IMG/VR virus record: IMGVR_UViG_3300034135_000002
Span: 1-23,606 of that record
Direction: 5' to 3' (one strand)
Origin: a virus
DNA: 23,606 nt
Below are positions 11,601 through 19,920 of this stretch, piece by piece (positions within the stretch are counted from its first letter, which is position 1; every line of letters begins with the position of its first letter). Made by a program: the position numbers and the translations under genes. Below the pieces are notes generated by a model. That model did no database searches. It saw nothing but the letters and a program-made list of their open reading frames with translations, and was not told the origin of the DNA.

Positions 11601-11948
11601 ATGGTTACTTGCATTGTTCTTGATGGCTGGCACAAGGGGCATACGGTACAGCTACCTGAACCGCTACAGCAGATCAGACTGCTAAGGCCCCCTGTTAAGA
11701 CTTACGATGACTGTTGTGAAGGTGATGTTGTGAGTGAAGTACGTAATGGTTATCACGATTATGAGCTAGCGTTTGCCGCAGTTGACAGAAAGACATTCTT
11801 ATATACACAAGACGGTTCATCAGCGCCAATTATGCAAAGGGATTGGATTGGATATGGCAGAGGGCGCGAGCATTGGGCGACTACACCACTTTATGTTGGC
11901 ATACACGACCCTAGAAGCGTCGCTTCAGTAGAGGAGAAGCAGCAGTGA
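11601..11948 (+). CDS. Unknown protein (115 aa)
   Basis: GAGGAG at 11587-11592 precedes ATG 11601. Begins with a beta-like GWHKGHTVQLPEPLQQ, then a YDDCCEG segment and a DRKTFLYTQD stretch. Ends with an acidic tail and a four-base overlap with the GTG of the next gene. No family recognised. Confidence 0.62.
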   Translation: MVTCIVLDGWHKGHTVQLPEPLQQIRLLRPPVKTYDDCCEGDVVSEVRNGYHDYELAFAAVDRKTFLYTQDGSSAPIMQRDWIGYGRGREHWATTPLYVGIHDPRSVASVEEKQQ

Positions 11949-12055
11949 ATAGTATCCATTATATGTTTTGTTACTGCGACGCCTGCTTAACGTTAAAGAG
12001 CGGCACATCAGACACTTCCATAGGCGTGGCCGCCCCACTAAAGGAGGCTAAGTAA
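11945..12055 (+). CDS. Very small CxxC protein (36 aa)
   Basis: GTG start at 11945 with GAGGAG at 11931-11936, ideally spaced, overlapping the previous TGA and joined to the next ATG by TAATG. The product carries FCYCDACLTLKSG, a CxCxxC cluster suited to metal binding, and no second pair, so it would have to dimerise or bind a partner to hold zinc. Start codon choice explains why it is easy to miss. Confidence 0.5.
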   Translation: MNSIHYMFCYCDACLTLKSGTSDTSIGVAAPLKEAK

Positions 12056-12285
12056 TGGCAGAACGTATAGACATTTCAGACCAATTAAACGAGGACTTCT
12101 TTAAAAGTGAGTTCGCTAGCAAGGGTAAGATACTAACTTTCCAGATAGAAGATGACCGCCAAAGCTTTAAGATCGTACGCATGAATAGAGGCAAGATGAT
12201 CTGTGAAGTAGTACCAGTAGAGCTAACTCAGCTGAAAGAGGATGAGATATTGAAGGAGGTAGACCGTGGCGCACGCAGGAGGTAG
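12055..12285 (+). CDS. Small protein upstream of TerS (76 aa)
   Basis: AAGGAGG at 12041-12047 precedes ATG 12055. Charged and mostly beta-like (KILTFQIEDDRQSFKIVRMNRGKMICEVVPVE) with an Arg-rich end. It overlaps the TerS gene by 20 bases, so it belongs to the packaging operon. Role unknown. Confidence 0.65.
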   Translation: MAERIDISDQLNEDFFKSEFASKGKILTFQIEDDRQSFKIVRMNRGKMICEVVPVELTQLKEDEILKEVDRGARRR

Positions 12286-12688
12286 GCCAACCAAGCTAAG
12301 CCAGGCCCTAATAGATGCCGCAGCCAGGCACGTCGATGAGTTTGATGTGTCGACAGCAACTCTGCTACCAACAATTGAAGGATTAGCCTTAGAGCTGAAC
12401 ATCAGCAGGGACACTGTGTACGACTGGGAAAAGGTACCGGAAGCTACTGACAATAACGCTGAAGACGTGGAACTACACCTTCAGTTTTCCTACATCGTTA
12501 GTAATTTACGGTCAAAGCAAGCTTATAAACTTATACAAAATAGCCTCGTTAACAGATACAACCCTACCATAGCCAAGCTAATTCTAAGCGGCAAGCATGG
12601 GTATATAGAGAAGAGTGAAGTAGACCAGAAGCTTACTGGCAACGTAGCGTTTATTAACGATGTGCCAAGACCGAAGAATACAAAGTGA
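12266..12688 (+). CDS. terS: Terminase small subunit
   Basis: 140 aa from GTG 12266, with GAAGGAGG at 12252-12259. The N-terminus GGRPTKLSQALIDAA, followed by LALELNISRDTVYDWEKV, is the DNA-binding helix-turn-helix of small terminases that recognises the packaging site. The centre (LQFSYIVSNLRSKQAYKLIQNSLVNRYNPTIAKLILSGKHGY) is the helical oligomerisation region, with the typical '...KLILSNKHGY' end. It sits just ahead of the large subunit, as usual. Confidence 0.85.
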   Translation: MAHAGGRPTKLSQALIDAAARHVDEFDVSTATLLPTIEGLALELNISRDTVYDWEKVPEATDNNAEDVELHLQFSYIVSNLRSKQAYKLIQNSLVNRYNPTIAKLILSGKHGYIEKSEVDQKLTGNVAFINDVPRPKNTK

Positions 12689-12697
12689 GCAGCACAT

Positions 12698-14035
12698 ATG
12701 CAGATTAAGGTGCCCGATTATACGGCTTCTGATCGGCAGACCGTTTTTCACACTACTGTCGCAGACGAGAAGTTATACGGCGGGGCAGCAGGTGGTGGCA
12801 AGACTGCTGCTATAGTTGCTGAGAGCGGCACTATAGCCTTAGAACATCCTGGCATACCCATCAATCTATTTAGGCGCACTATTCCAGAGCTGAAGGCCAC
12901 TATCATACCTGAGATCAACAAACAGTTTGGCGCATACATTAGAGCCGGACACATGACGTGGCACGGGCAAGACCGTAAGTTCATATTGACTAATGGCTCT
13001 AGCCTCATTCTCAACTACCTAGACAACGATAATGACATCTATCGCTACCAGGGTTCAGAAATGCCGGTTATAGGTGTAGATGAGCTTACACAATTCCCGC
13101 AGGCTTGGATAGAGTATCTGCTGACTCGTAACCGTACGAGCAACCCGGACTGGCCGGTAATGTTTATCGCTGGTACAAACCCTGGGGGTATAGGCCATGG
13201 CTGGGTTAAATCCCGTTTTATTGACCCCGTACCTGCTGAACATATAAACATAGTAAACCTTGATGGAGGGCAGGCAGTGACCCGTGTGTTTATCCCGGCT
13301 AAGGTAGACGACCATCCTAACCAGAAGTTTAAAGAGGATTATTCCCGAAAGCTTGCCGCTATTAGCGACCCCCAGTTAAGACGGGCGCTACGTGACGGGG
13401 ACTGGGATGTATTCGCAGGGCAGGTGTTCAAGGAGTTCCGCAGAGATGTGCATGTTATCGACCCGTTCGCTATCCCCAAGCACTGGCAGCGTTGGAGGGC
13501 GATGGACTATGGGAACAAAAACAGCATCGGGTGGTTTGCTCAAGACCCTATGTCGGAGCGCATCTACATGTACCGTGAGTACCGAACCGAAGAGTTTGTA
13601 GATATACCAAGCAAGTCCAAGCTAGTTAAACAATTTGACGCGGGCGAAGACATTCATTATGGGCTAGCTGACCCTGCCATATGGAACGGGCAAGGCGACC
13701 ATAACACAGGTAAATCCATAGCTCAGATGTTCATTGACGAACAAGTTACTTGGATGCCAGCAAATAACGACCGCAAAGCTGGGCTGGCCGTGGTGCATGA
13801 CCACCTGAGTATCGCCAAAGATGGGTTACCAAAGCTCCAGATCTTTAGCACGTGCACCAGCATAATCCGTACCCTACCTTCGCTCCCGTACGACAAGATT
13901 AGGGTAGATGATGTGGACACCAAGGCTGATGATCACGACTACGACATGCTGCGCTATGCCCTTATGAATTTTGTTGCTCCAGTCGAGGAAGACGAAGACG
14001 CATCAACAGGTAACATACAAAGCTTATGGAGGTAG
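12698..14035 (+). CDS. terL: Terminase large subunit (ATPase/nuclease)
   Basis: 445 aa, normal length. Walker A GAAGGGKT at 29-36 and Walker B PVIGVDE at 123-129 (Asp128, Glu129) drive DNA translocation; AGTNPGG at 158-164 is the coupling motif. The C-terminal RNase H-like nuclease that cuts the concatemer has Asp270 (AMDYG), Asp325 (LADPA) and Asp414/Asp416 (DDHDYDML) as likely metal ligands. It works with TerS and the portal as the packaging motor. Starts nine bases after TerS. Confidence 0.93.
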   Translation: MQIKVPDYTASDRQTVFHTTVADEKLYGGAAGGGKTAAIVAESGTIALEHPGIPINLFRRTIPELKATIIPEINKQFGAYIRAGHMTWHGQDRKFILTNGSSLILNYLDNDNDIYRYQGSEMPVIGVDELTQFPQAWIEYLLTRNRTSNPDWPVMFIAGTNPGGIGHGWVKSRFIDPVPAEHINIVNLDGGQAVTRVFIPAKVDDHPNQKFKEDYSRKLAAISDPQLRRALRDGDWDVFAGQVFKEFRRDVHVIDPFAIPKHWQRWRAMDYGNKNSIGWFAQDPMSERIYMYREYRTEEFVDIPSKSKLVKQFDAGEDIHYGLADPAIWNGQGDHNTGKSIAQMFIDEQVTWMPANNDRKAGLAVVHDHLSIAKDGLPKLQIFSTCTSIIRTLPSLPYDKIRVDDVDTKADDHDYDMLRYALMNFVAPVEEDEDASTGNIQSLWR

Positions 14036-14036
14036 T

Positions 14037-14363
14037 ATGAGATTCGCAACAGAAAAAGAGACAACAGAGCTAGATAGTCTCGGCTCAACGGTAACAATTA
14101 TACGAAAGGTCAATGGTGAGGATGTGAACGACGTACAAAAACAATACCGGATAGCCATACTGGTGCATAGCGCGGTGGAAGAGAAGTCCCAGTATGATCA
14201 CTTCACTGCCAAAGTGGCCGAGCTAAGAGCTACTGGTAGACTGGTAGTCAAAGATAAAGACCCGGCGTCTTTGCCATCCTTTAGCATTGAGTACCCTAAA
14301 AGCACTGGTGATGGGTCTTACCTTGTCATCAAAACATGGACGGAAAGAACAAGGGTCAACTGA
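14037..14363 (+). CDS. Small protein between TerL and portal (108 aa)
   Basis: ATG 14037 follows GGAGG at 14028-14032 and the TerL stop by one base; the longer open frame from 13971 overlaps TerL and is less likely. Beta-rich with ELDSLGSTVTIIRKVNGEDVNDV and a helix (YDHFTAKVAELRATG). A 115-base gap with promoter and hairpin follows. No family recognised. Confidence 0.68.
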   Translation: MRFATEKETTELDSLGSTVTIIRKVNGEDVNDVQKQYRIAILVHSAVEEKSQYDHFTAKVAELRATGRLVVKDKDPASLPSFSIEYPKSTGDGSYLVIKTWTERTRVN

Positions 14364-14384
14364 CTTCTAATTCTGCTAGAAATA

Positions 14385-14393
14385 TGGTATTAT
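14385..14393 (+). promoter_or_regulatory. Extended -10 promoter candidate (TGGTATTAT)
   Basis: TG at 14385-14386, one base, TATTAT at 14388-14393; no good -35. It lies in the 115-base gap before the portal gene, with a start near 14400, so the hairpin at 14412-14469 would be at the 5' end of the transcript. It would feed the capsid operon. Confidence 0.42.
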
Positions 14394-14411
14394 CCACTCA
14401 GATTAGCAGTG

Positions 14412-14469
14412 TAGCTGAATAGCAATCGCAGACCACTGGTCGAACTGACCACCCCGTGCTGTCCAGCTA
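14412..14469 (+). promoter_or_regulatory. Long hairpin in the portal mRNA leader
   Basis: 14412-14417 pairs with 14464-14469 and, after one mismatch, 14419-14424 pairs with 14457-14462, giving 12 pairs; inside, TGGTC/GACCA (14437-14441/14447-14451) forms a second hairpin. The structure ends ten bases before the TTG start and covers most of the leader, so it may control access to the weak AGG site at 14469-14471. Confidence 0.55.
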
Positions 14470-14478
14470 GGCTCCCTC

Positions 14479-16398
14479 TTGGCCGCACAACTCGACGAAA
14501 AAGACGTTTTCGATGCTCTTCGAGATAGCTCTGCGTACATGGCTCCTTTGTTCGAGCCGCTGGATGAGTACGACCGGATTGCCCGTAACAAGCCTCATCC
14601 CAACACGGATAAGTCATACCCTAAAGTCACTGACGGTAGCACCTCTGCTATCATCAACAAAACTCCTCGGAGAATAATTCAACAGCTCCCTAGCGGGACT
14701 ATAACCAGCGACGCCGATGATTGGCTTTCCTTAGTCGCTGGTTTTTGTTTGACCAACATCATCCTACCGAACTGTAACGAAGATTTCGCGCTCCTGCAGA
14801 AGGATTGGTTGGTCGTAAAGAAAGCACTCACCTTTGGGTCACAACCGGCATATGTACCGCTTGTGTTCAGAGGTGATTACTTTGGCCCTGACATGACCAT
14901 CCCCTTCATTAAGGACGTTCTCTATCAGCCAGGCAAGAACTCCGACTTAGCATCGAACTACGTCTTTATGCGCTCATGGTGGCAGACCTCGGATATAGAA
15001 GGTCTTATTCAGCGTGAGAAACGGCTGGAGAAAAAAGCCACCGAGCGTAAAGAGAAGTACGTATCAGAGTGGGACTTGAGCGCTCTTGAATCTATCAAGA
15101 AAGAAATCACTGCCAAGAACTCCGAAGACCAAGCCCCGAGCGAGAAAGCTAGGGACTACCAAGCTAGTGGCGTAGAGATCATGCACTGTTTCCAGCGCGG
15201 TGTAGGCTCTGAGTTCTTCTCCTTTCATCCCAAGACTAAAAAGATTGTCCGTACAAAAAAGAACAAAGACCCTCGGGGTGACATCCCGCTTATATCCATG
15301 TACTCCGATACAGACGGCTCTAACCCATTAGGCTGGGGACTTGCTGAGCAACTCGCACCTATGCAGAACCTCATGGACGCTGAGCTACAGATGTACCAGT
15401 TCGAGAAAGCCTTAGGTCTCCAGCCTCCGACTATTAAGCGTGGCACCTGGAACAAGTCACAGGCCAAGCTCATACCAAACGCCCTTATTGATCTAGGTAC
15501 TAATCCGGGCAACTCATGGGAAGTACTAAAGCGTGACACCAACGCACTTGCTCAGTTCGCCGCCAACTACGGGCTGATGAAATCTCAGTTACTCAACTTA
15601 GCCTCCAGCCCTGATACCTCTATCAGCTCAGAAATAGGCAACCCTGGATTTTCTAAGACTGACTCAGGCGTGAAGCAACTCGCTCAGAACGTATCAGTTG
15701 ATGACAACTTTGTTAGCAAACAGTACGCCACCTTTAAGGAGCGATGGTCTGAGACGGCTATAAATCTTTACTTTGCTGAACGCACCGGCATACAGGAAAT
15801 CCAGTTGGACAAAGCCACCGCCTCTAAGGTACGCGAACTTAACCCTGGTGCAGTAAGCGATGACAACAAGGTACGCATCGACTTTGATACAGAAACTCAG
15901 AAGCTGAAGTTTGAAGTAGACGCTAGCTCTTCTCGCATGAAGGACAACTCCGTACAGCTAGAAGCTCTGGACGGTCTACTAACTCGGCTTGAGAAATCTA
16001 CCGTGCTACAGGGAATCATCCCGCAACGAAAGATCGTTGGTGCATGGAACAGGATAGTCGCCGCTTCCGGCGTTGAAGACCCCGAAGACATGTCCCTGTC
16101 CGATGAAGAGCTAGACCAAATGGAAGCGGAGCAGCAAGCCCAGGCTGAAGCTCAAGCAGCCCAGCAACAGCAACAAATGCAGGCCCAGGCAGCACAACAG
16201 GAGCAGATGGCCGCCCAACAGTCCCAGCCCCCCATGGAGCAAATGCCTCAGCAACCACAGATAGACCCAGAGGACGCAGCCTTTATCCAAGAGCTTCAGG
16301 CTCTTGGATATGACGAGGCACGCATCCAGCAGGCCATGCAAATGCTGGCAGCTGATCTTCCTGAAGAGCAAATCATTAATGCGATAGGGCCAGCGTAA
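14479..16398 (+). CDS. Portal protein
   Basis: 639 aa, start TTG 14479: the frame has a stop at 14446 and no other start before residue 21, and the next ATG (14539) lacks a binding site. Position after TerL, size and order fit a portal, the dodecameric ring at the capsid vertex that forms the DNA channel. Features include an N-terminal SSAYMAPLFEPLDEYDRI region, a central NPLGWGLAEQLAPMQNLMDAELQMYQ helix pair, and a Gln/Ala-rich stretch at 548-594 that may form the barrel or tail of the channel. The last 45 residues (FIQELQALGYDEARIQQAMQ) resemble a UBA-like helical fold. Structural identity is inferred from context plus motifs. Confidence 0.78.
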   Translation: MAAQLDEKDVFDALRDSSAYMAPLFEPLDEYDRIARNKPHPNTDKSYPKVTDGSTSAIINKTPRRIIQQLPSGTITSDADDWLSLVAGFCLTNIILPNCNEDFALLQKDWLVVKKALTFGSQPAYVPLVFRGDYFGPDMTIPFIKDVLYQPGKNSDLASNYVFMRSWWQTSDIEGLIQREKRLEKKATERKEKYVSEWDLSALESIKKEITAKNSEDQAPSEKARDYQASGVEIMHCFQRGVGSEFFSFHPKTKKIVRTKKNKDPRGDIPLISMYSDTDGSNPLGWGLAEQLAPMQNLMDAELQMYQFEKALGLQPPTIKRGTWNKSQAKLIPNALIDLGTNPGNSWEVLKRDTNALAQFAANYGLMKSQLLNLASSPDTSISSEIGNPGFSKTDSGVKQLAQNVSVDDNFVSKQYATFKERWSETAINLYFAERTGIQEIQLDKATASKVRELNPGAVSDDNKVRIDFDTETQKLKFEVDASSSRMKDNSVQLEALDGLLTRLEKSTVLQGIIPQRKIVGAWNRIVAASGVEDPEDMSLSDEELDQMEAEQQAQAEAQAAQQQQQMQAQAAQQEQMAAQQSQPPMEQMPQQPQIDPEDAAFIQELQALGYDEARIQQAMQMLAADLPEEQIINAIGPA

Positions 16399-16709
16399 TG
16401 CAAGACGAGAACCTCTACCCCAATGATGGCGGTACTTACTACAAGCCAGAGCTACCCGAAGACCGGAAGGACGAGGAGTCCGAAGAGAAGGCTAAAGCTT
16501 TGGCTGGCATGCCGATGATTACTGATCTAATCGCTCACTTTGAAGCCCGCATAGCATTTTACGACTCGCTCGAATCCATACCGAGTGATGTGTCTACCCA
16601 GCCTGAAGAACACCTCCGAACAGTATTAGCCAACCAAATGACCAAGGAGAACTTAGTTAGCGAGAAGGAGTACTTAGAGGGATTACAAGCCACATACAAG
16701 CAAGGTTAG
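16398..16709 (+). CDS. Small acidic protein of the head module (103 aa)
   Basis: ATG in the TAATG overlap with the portal stop. Acidic N-terminus (DENLYPNDGGTYYKPELPED) then helix-forming TDLIAHFEARIAFYDSLES and TKENLVSEKEYLEGLQATYKQG. A portal- or scaffold-associated role is likely by position. No family recognised. Confidence 0.68.
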   Translation: MQDENLYPNDGGTYYKPELPEDRKDEESEEKAKALAGMPMITDLIAHFEARIAFYDSLESIPSDVSTQPEEHLRTVLANQMTKENLVSEKEYLEGLQATYKQG

Positions 16710-16761
16710 TTGCGCTGTGGGCTTTCCCCTGAGCCCGCAACGGAGCTTATCTCAGCTTCCG
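16709..16761 (+). other. Two hairpins before the scaffold gene
   Basis: GTTGC at 16709-16713 pairs with GCAAC at 16737-16741 and GGGCT/AGCCC (16719-16723/16732-16736) inside, with a five-base bulge; then CGGAGCT...AGCTTCCG at 16741-16761 folds again, sharing one base with the first. No T tract. Possibly mRNA processing or stability elements between portal-group and capsid mRNAs. Confidence 0.48.
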
Positions 16762-16800
16762 CCTCGTCAGTGTTTAACGACGTAAAAAACGGAGAACTAC

Positions 16801-17610
16801 ATGTCAGATGTAAACGATCAGGGAGCCACGCAGGATTCTCCCGCCGCTGACTCATCAACAGCTGAAAACAACCAACCTGAAGCAGCTGAAAATAACGTCA
16901 ATGAGGTCTGGGATAACCAACCGAAAGAAGACGCCAAGTCCAAAGAAGAAACAGAAGAGCAACCCGAGAAGCCAGAAGGCGAAGGGGAAAAGCCCGATGA
17001 TACGGAATCCGAGGAACAGCCGCGAGGCGCAGCAGAAGAGCGCAAGCAGCAACTTAACACTGAAATACGGGACTTAGTATCCAGGCGGAATGAGATTCGT
17101 TCCGAAGTCGAGAAGCTAAATTCCCAGGTGTACCAGCCCCAAAGCAAAGATGAACTTGTTGAGCAAGGCTTGTCTGAGACTGACGCGAAAGTGGAAGCAC
17201 TTAGACAAGAGATAGAACTCGGCAAGTTTAACGAGCAGATGGCAGAGACACAACTCACCCTTCGTACAGAAGCGGAGCGCGTGCTACAGGACTTTCCTAT
17301 GTTTGACCCAAAGCTTGATGCCGAAGGCAAACCAACGAACCCTGATTACCGCCCGGAGCTGGCAGCACAAGTAGACCAGATATTAAGCAGCAGTTTAGTA
17401 CTTGACCCAAACACTGGGCAGGTTATCGGCTCCAATGTATCGCCTTACCAACTTTACAAATCATATGCAGACGCAACGAAGTTGGGAGCGATAGACGGGC
17501 AAGTAAAAGGCCAGCAAGCAGCTGAGAGGCAACTTGCATCGGCCGACCCATCGTCTAGTGCGACCCGTACAGGGAAGCAAGATCCCCTCCTCGCCCTGTG
17601 GTCTGATTAA
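16801..17610 (+). CDS. Capsid scaffolding protein candidate
   Basis: 269 aa, immediately upstream of the major capsid gene, GGAG at 16791-16794. The first 75 residues are extremely acidic and Pro/Gln/Glu-rich; 80-150 form a predicted coiled coil (RKQQLNTEIRDLVSRRNEIRSEVEKLNSQV), followed by a helical, more basic end. Acidic disordered plus coiled-coil layout is typical of scaffolds that guide procapsid assembly and then leave. Primary sequence identity is low in this class, so the call is by position and composition. Confidence 0.78.
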   Translation: MSDVNDQGATQDSPAADSSTAENNQPEAAENNVNEVWDNQPKEDAKSKEETEEQPEKPEGEGEKPDDTESEEQPRGAAEERKQQLNTEIRDLVSRRNEIRSEVEKLNSQVYQPQSKDELVEQGLSETDAKVEALRQEIELGKFNEQMAETQLTLRTEAERVLQDFPMFDPKLDAEGKPTNPDYRPELAAQVDQILSSSLVLDPNTGQVIGSNVSPYQLYKSYADATKLGAIDGQVKGQQAAERQLASADPSSSATRTGKQDPLLALWSD

Positions 17611-17627
17611 CAGAAGAGGATTAGGCA

Positions 17628-18476
17628 ATGCCTACTTACAGCCAAAACTACGCGACTGACGTACTGGGCAAGATTGACGAACGAGTCTACCTTGATTCAG
17701 TTACGAAGGACGTAATCAACAATGGTGTTGAGCTAGAGTTCAGCAACGGTAACAACGCCGTAACCATCTACCAGATGGAAGTTGTAACAGAGAATGACTA
17801 CCAGCGCTCCGGAACTATGCGTTACGGACAGTTGGTAGAGCTTGGTAACGCTGTGCAGACATTCGTACTGTCACAGGACAAGTCTTTCGCTATCTCTATA
17901 GACCGAGGTAACCGAGAAGACGCCAAGATGGTTCCAGCAATCAACGAAGCAGTTAAGCGTCAGGTTCGTGAAGTCTCTGTTCCTACAGTAGACACATACC
18001 GCCTAGCAATCGCCGGAGCATACGCAGTTGCTAACTCACAAGGTGCAACAGCCGCTCTGACATCTAGCAACACGTTTGCTAAGATTCTTGACCAGCGTGC
18101 AGCTTTGCAGGAAGCAAAAGTTAAGCTTGGCAACATCGTCGTATTCGTTACGCCGACAGTCGAGGCTTACCTATGGCTAGACACTACCTTCAAGCAAGCT
18201 ACCGACCGTTCAACAGCCGACAAGGCTAGCGGTAAGCTTGGCACAGTTATGGGCATGGACGTATATACCGTTCCTAGCACTTACCTCCCTGCAAACTTTG
18301 GTTTCTTGATGATGGCTAAGGACGTTCTGATTGCTCCTACCAAGTTCAACAAGATTAAGACTATGGACGGTGATTACTTTGGTATCGATGGAATGGTTGG
18401 CTTCGGTCGCCGCTACTACGACTGCTTCATCACCTCGAACAGCGGCATTAGACTCCGTTACCACAAGATCGCCTAG
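17628..18476 (+). CDS. Major capsid protein (HK97-like fold expected)
   Basis: 282 aa, GAGGA at 17614-17618. The N-terminus (VLGKIDERVYLDSVT), the EFSNGNNAVTIYQMEVV segment, NDYQRSGTMRYGQLVELGN and FAISIDRGNREDAKMV stretch match a group of phage capsid proteins found mostly in Firmicutes and metagenomic siphovirus or podovirus genomes; VPTVDTYRLA is also typical. It should form the icosahedral shell. Short length (no N-terminal delta domain) fits a separate scaffold, seen just upstream. Confidence 0.88.
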   Translation: MPTYSQNYATDVLGKIDERVYLDSVTKDVINNGVELEFSNGNNAVTIYQMEVVTENDYQRSGTMRYGQLVELGNAVQTFVLSQDKSFAISIDRGNREDAKMVPAINEAVKRQVREVSVPTVDTYRLAIAGAYAVANSQGATAALTSSNTFAKILDQRAALQEAKVKLGNIVVFVTPTVEAYLWLDTTFKQATDRSTADKASGKLGTVMGMDVYTVPSTYLPANFGFLMMAKDVLIAPTKFNKIKTMDGDYFGIDGMVGFGRRYYDCFITSNSGIRLRYHKIA

Positions 18477-18496
18477 TTAACGAAAGGATTTATGAA

Positions 18497-19054
18497 ATGG
18501 CAGAAGGAACACTAGCACGCCCTAAACAAGGCGTAGCAAAGATGCCCGAAGTCTCTGGTAACACAGGACAAGTTGGCGGCTCCTCTCAGGAACTGAGCGG
18601 CGGTGTATACCGTCACCCAGCTACTAAGGAAGAGATCATAGCCTTAACTGACCCCATTACCGGTGATGCTCAAGCACGCGGATTCGTCCGTGCTGGTTTT
18701 GAGTGGGTACGCGATGTCAAAAAGGGTGACGTCAAAGAAGTTGGCCTGAACAGCGACGAGTTCGCAGCCCAGCCTGAGCGCAAGCTTGAGTCTGACGCTG
18801 AAATGCTGAAGGGCCTACGTGCTCGTCTAGCAGCTCTTGAAGCCGAGCAGGACAAACGCAAAGAAGCCGAGAGCCAGGAGTTGAACACAACCACCGAGTC
18901 TCAGCTACGTGCCCAATTGGCCGCCACAGAGAAAACTTTGGAGCGCGGTACAGACAACAGCGGTGACGTTGAGGCTAACGGCGGTGTAAATACTGACGCA
19001 ACCCCTTCAGCTGATCGCAAAGAAGCAAGTTCAAGCAAGAAAGAGAGTAAATAA
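18497..19054 (+). CDS. Head-associated protein candidate (185 aa)
   Basis: GAAAGGA at 18481-18487 precedes ATG 18497. A VYRHPATKEEIIALTDPITGDAQARGFVRAGFEWV stretch in the first third, then a helix/coiled coil (MLKGLRARLAALEAEQDKRKEAESQ) and a disordered Ser/Thr/Lys-rich tail. The position directly after the capsid gene suggests a minor head or completion protein. No family recognised. Confidence 0.68.
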   Translation: MAEGTLARPKQGVAKMPEVSGNTGQVGGSSQELSGGVYRHPATKEEIIALTDPITGDAQARGFVRAGFEWVRDVKKGDVKEVGLNSDEFAAQPERKLESDAEMLKGLRARLAALEAEQDKRKEAESQELNTTTESQLRAQLAATEKTLERGTDNSGDVEANGGVNTDATPSADRKEASSSKKESK

Positions 19055-19479
19055 TGGCTAACATGGCTAACACCGCAGCCTACCGTCTATCTGATGGCCG
19101 TATGGCTGTAGACGTAGACAGCGCTAAGGCGCTGACCGCAGATGACTGTGGGTTCGTACAGAAAGTTATTGCTGATGCAGTAACTATCACCCTTCCGTCT
19201 GTAGGCGCAGGCCTCAACTACACCTTCTTGAATGGTGGTGCCAAGGTAACTAACGGCCCTGTTGGAACAGGCTCTAACGGCTCTGTCGCTTTGACAGTTA
19301 GCCCCGCTGCTGCTGACAAGATTCAGGGCGGCGTTGGTGGGACTGCTACGGCTAACAAAGACTTGGTTAACACCAAGGCTACTAGCCGTGCAGGGCTTGA
19401 CGAGCTGAGTATCGTAGGTGGCGCCACTACCGCCTGGTCAGTTACCAGTATCAAGGGCGTTTGGGCTCGCGAAGCTTAG
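19054..19479 (+). CDS. Capsid decoration protein candidate (141 aa)
   Basis: Start at ATG 19054 (TAATG overlap), with a second in-frame ATG nine bases on. Pattern ADDCGFVQKVIADAVTITLPSVGAGLNYTFLNGG is what phage decoration or outer-capsid proteins with small beta-sandwich folds show, followed by a Gly/Ala-rich middle and a C-terminal VTSIKGVWAREA strand. Identity inferred from composition and place. Confidence 0.58.
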   Translation: MANMANTAAYRLSDGRMAVDVDSAKALTADDCGFVQKVIADAVTITLPSVGAGLNYTFLNGGAKVTNGPVGTGSNGSVALTVSPAAADKIQGGVGGTATANKDLVNTKATSRAGLDELSIVGGATTAWSVTSIKGVWAREA

Positions 19480-19501
19480 TTAACAACTCGGACAGAGAAC
19501 G

Positions 19502-19534
19502 GCCACGATAGCATCAATCGTTGGATGCTACGGC
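19502..19534 (+). other. Hairpin between head-protein genes
   Basis: TAGCATC at 19509-19515 pairs perfectly with GATGCTA at 19524-19530, with GCC/GGC at 19502-19504/19532-19534 outside an internal loop. No T tract. It may tune mRNA stability between high-copy capsid genes and downstream fibres. Confidence 0.5.
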
Positions 19535-19569
19535 TTACTAGCTGCCCCTCAATGAAATAAGGAAAGACT

Positions 19570-19920
19570 ATGGCAAAACTTAATATAAACCGTGGCACTA
19601 CCTACAGCCGTACTGTGAACTATAAGGTAAACGGTGTCGCTACTTCCTTAGTAGGTGCAACTGTGCGGTTCACCATGAAGACCACAGAGTATGACTCCGA
19701 TACAGTCGACAGTACAGCCGTGGTCACAAAGAACGTTACAAACGGCACCTCTGGTGGCGTAGCGGTCATTACACTGAATCCTTCTGACACAGCGACCCGT
19801 ACTCCTGGCAAGTACTTCTACGACATTAAAGTAGACGTGGCCTCTGACGGAGTAACTGTGTACAAGATAGATGAAGGCACAATTAAGCTCGATGGCAGTC
19901 CAACGAATAGGTTGTCTTAA
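19570..19920 (+). CDS. Small beta-sandwich-like virion protein (116 aa)
   Basis: AAGGAAAG at 19559-19566 precedes ATG 19570. The sequence alternates hydrophobic strands: GTTYSRTVNYKVNGVATSLVGA, VRFTMKTTEYDSD, AVITLNPSDTATRTPGKYFYDIKVD. This matches Ig-like or BppU-type N-terminal domains of phage baseplate and fibre proteins. It joins the next gene by TAATG. Probably a fibre-base or neck protein. Confidence 0.62.
   Translation: MAKLNINRGTTYSRTVNYKVNGVATSLVGATVRFTMKTTEYDSDTVDSTAVVTKNVTNGTSGGVAVITLNPSDTATRTPGKYFYDIKVDVASDGVTVYKIDEGTIKLDGSPTNRLS

Noticed and set aside
16818-17330. A 170-residue Ser/Cys-rich minus-strand frame
   Set aside because: Opposite-strand shadow of the Glu/Gln-rich scaffold gene.
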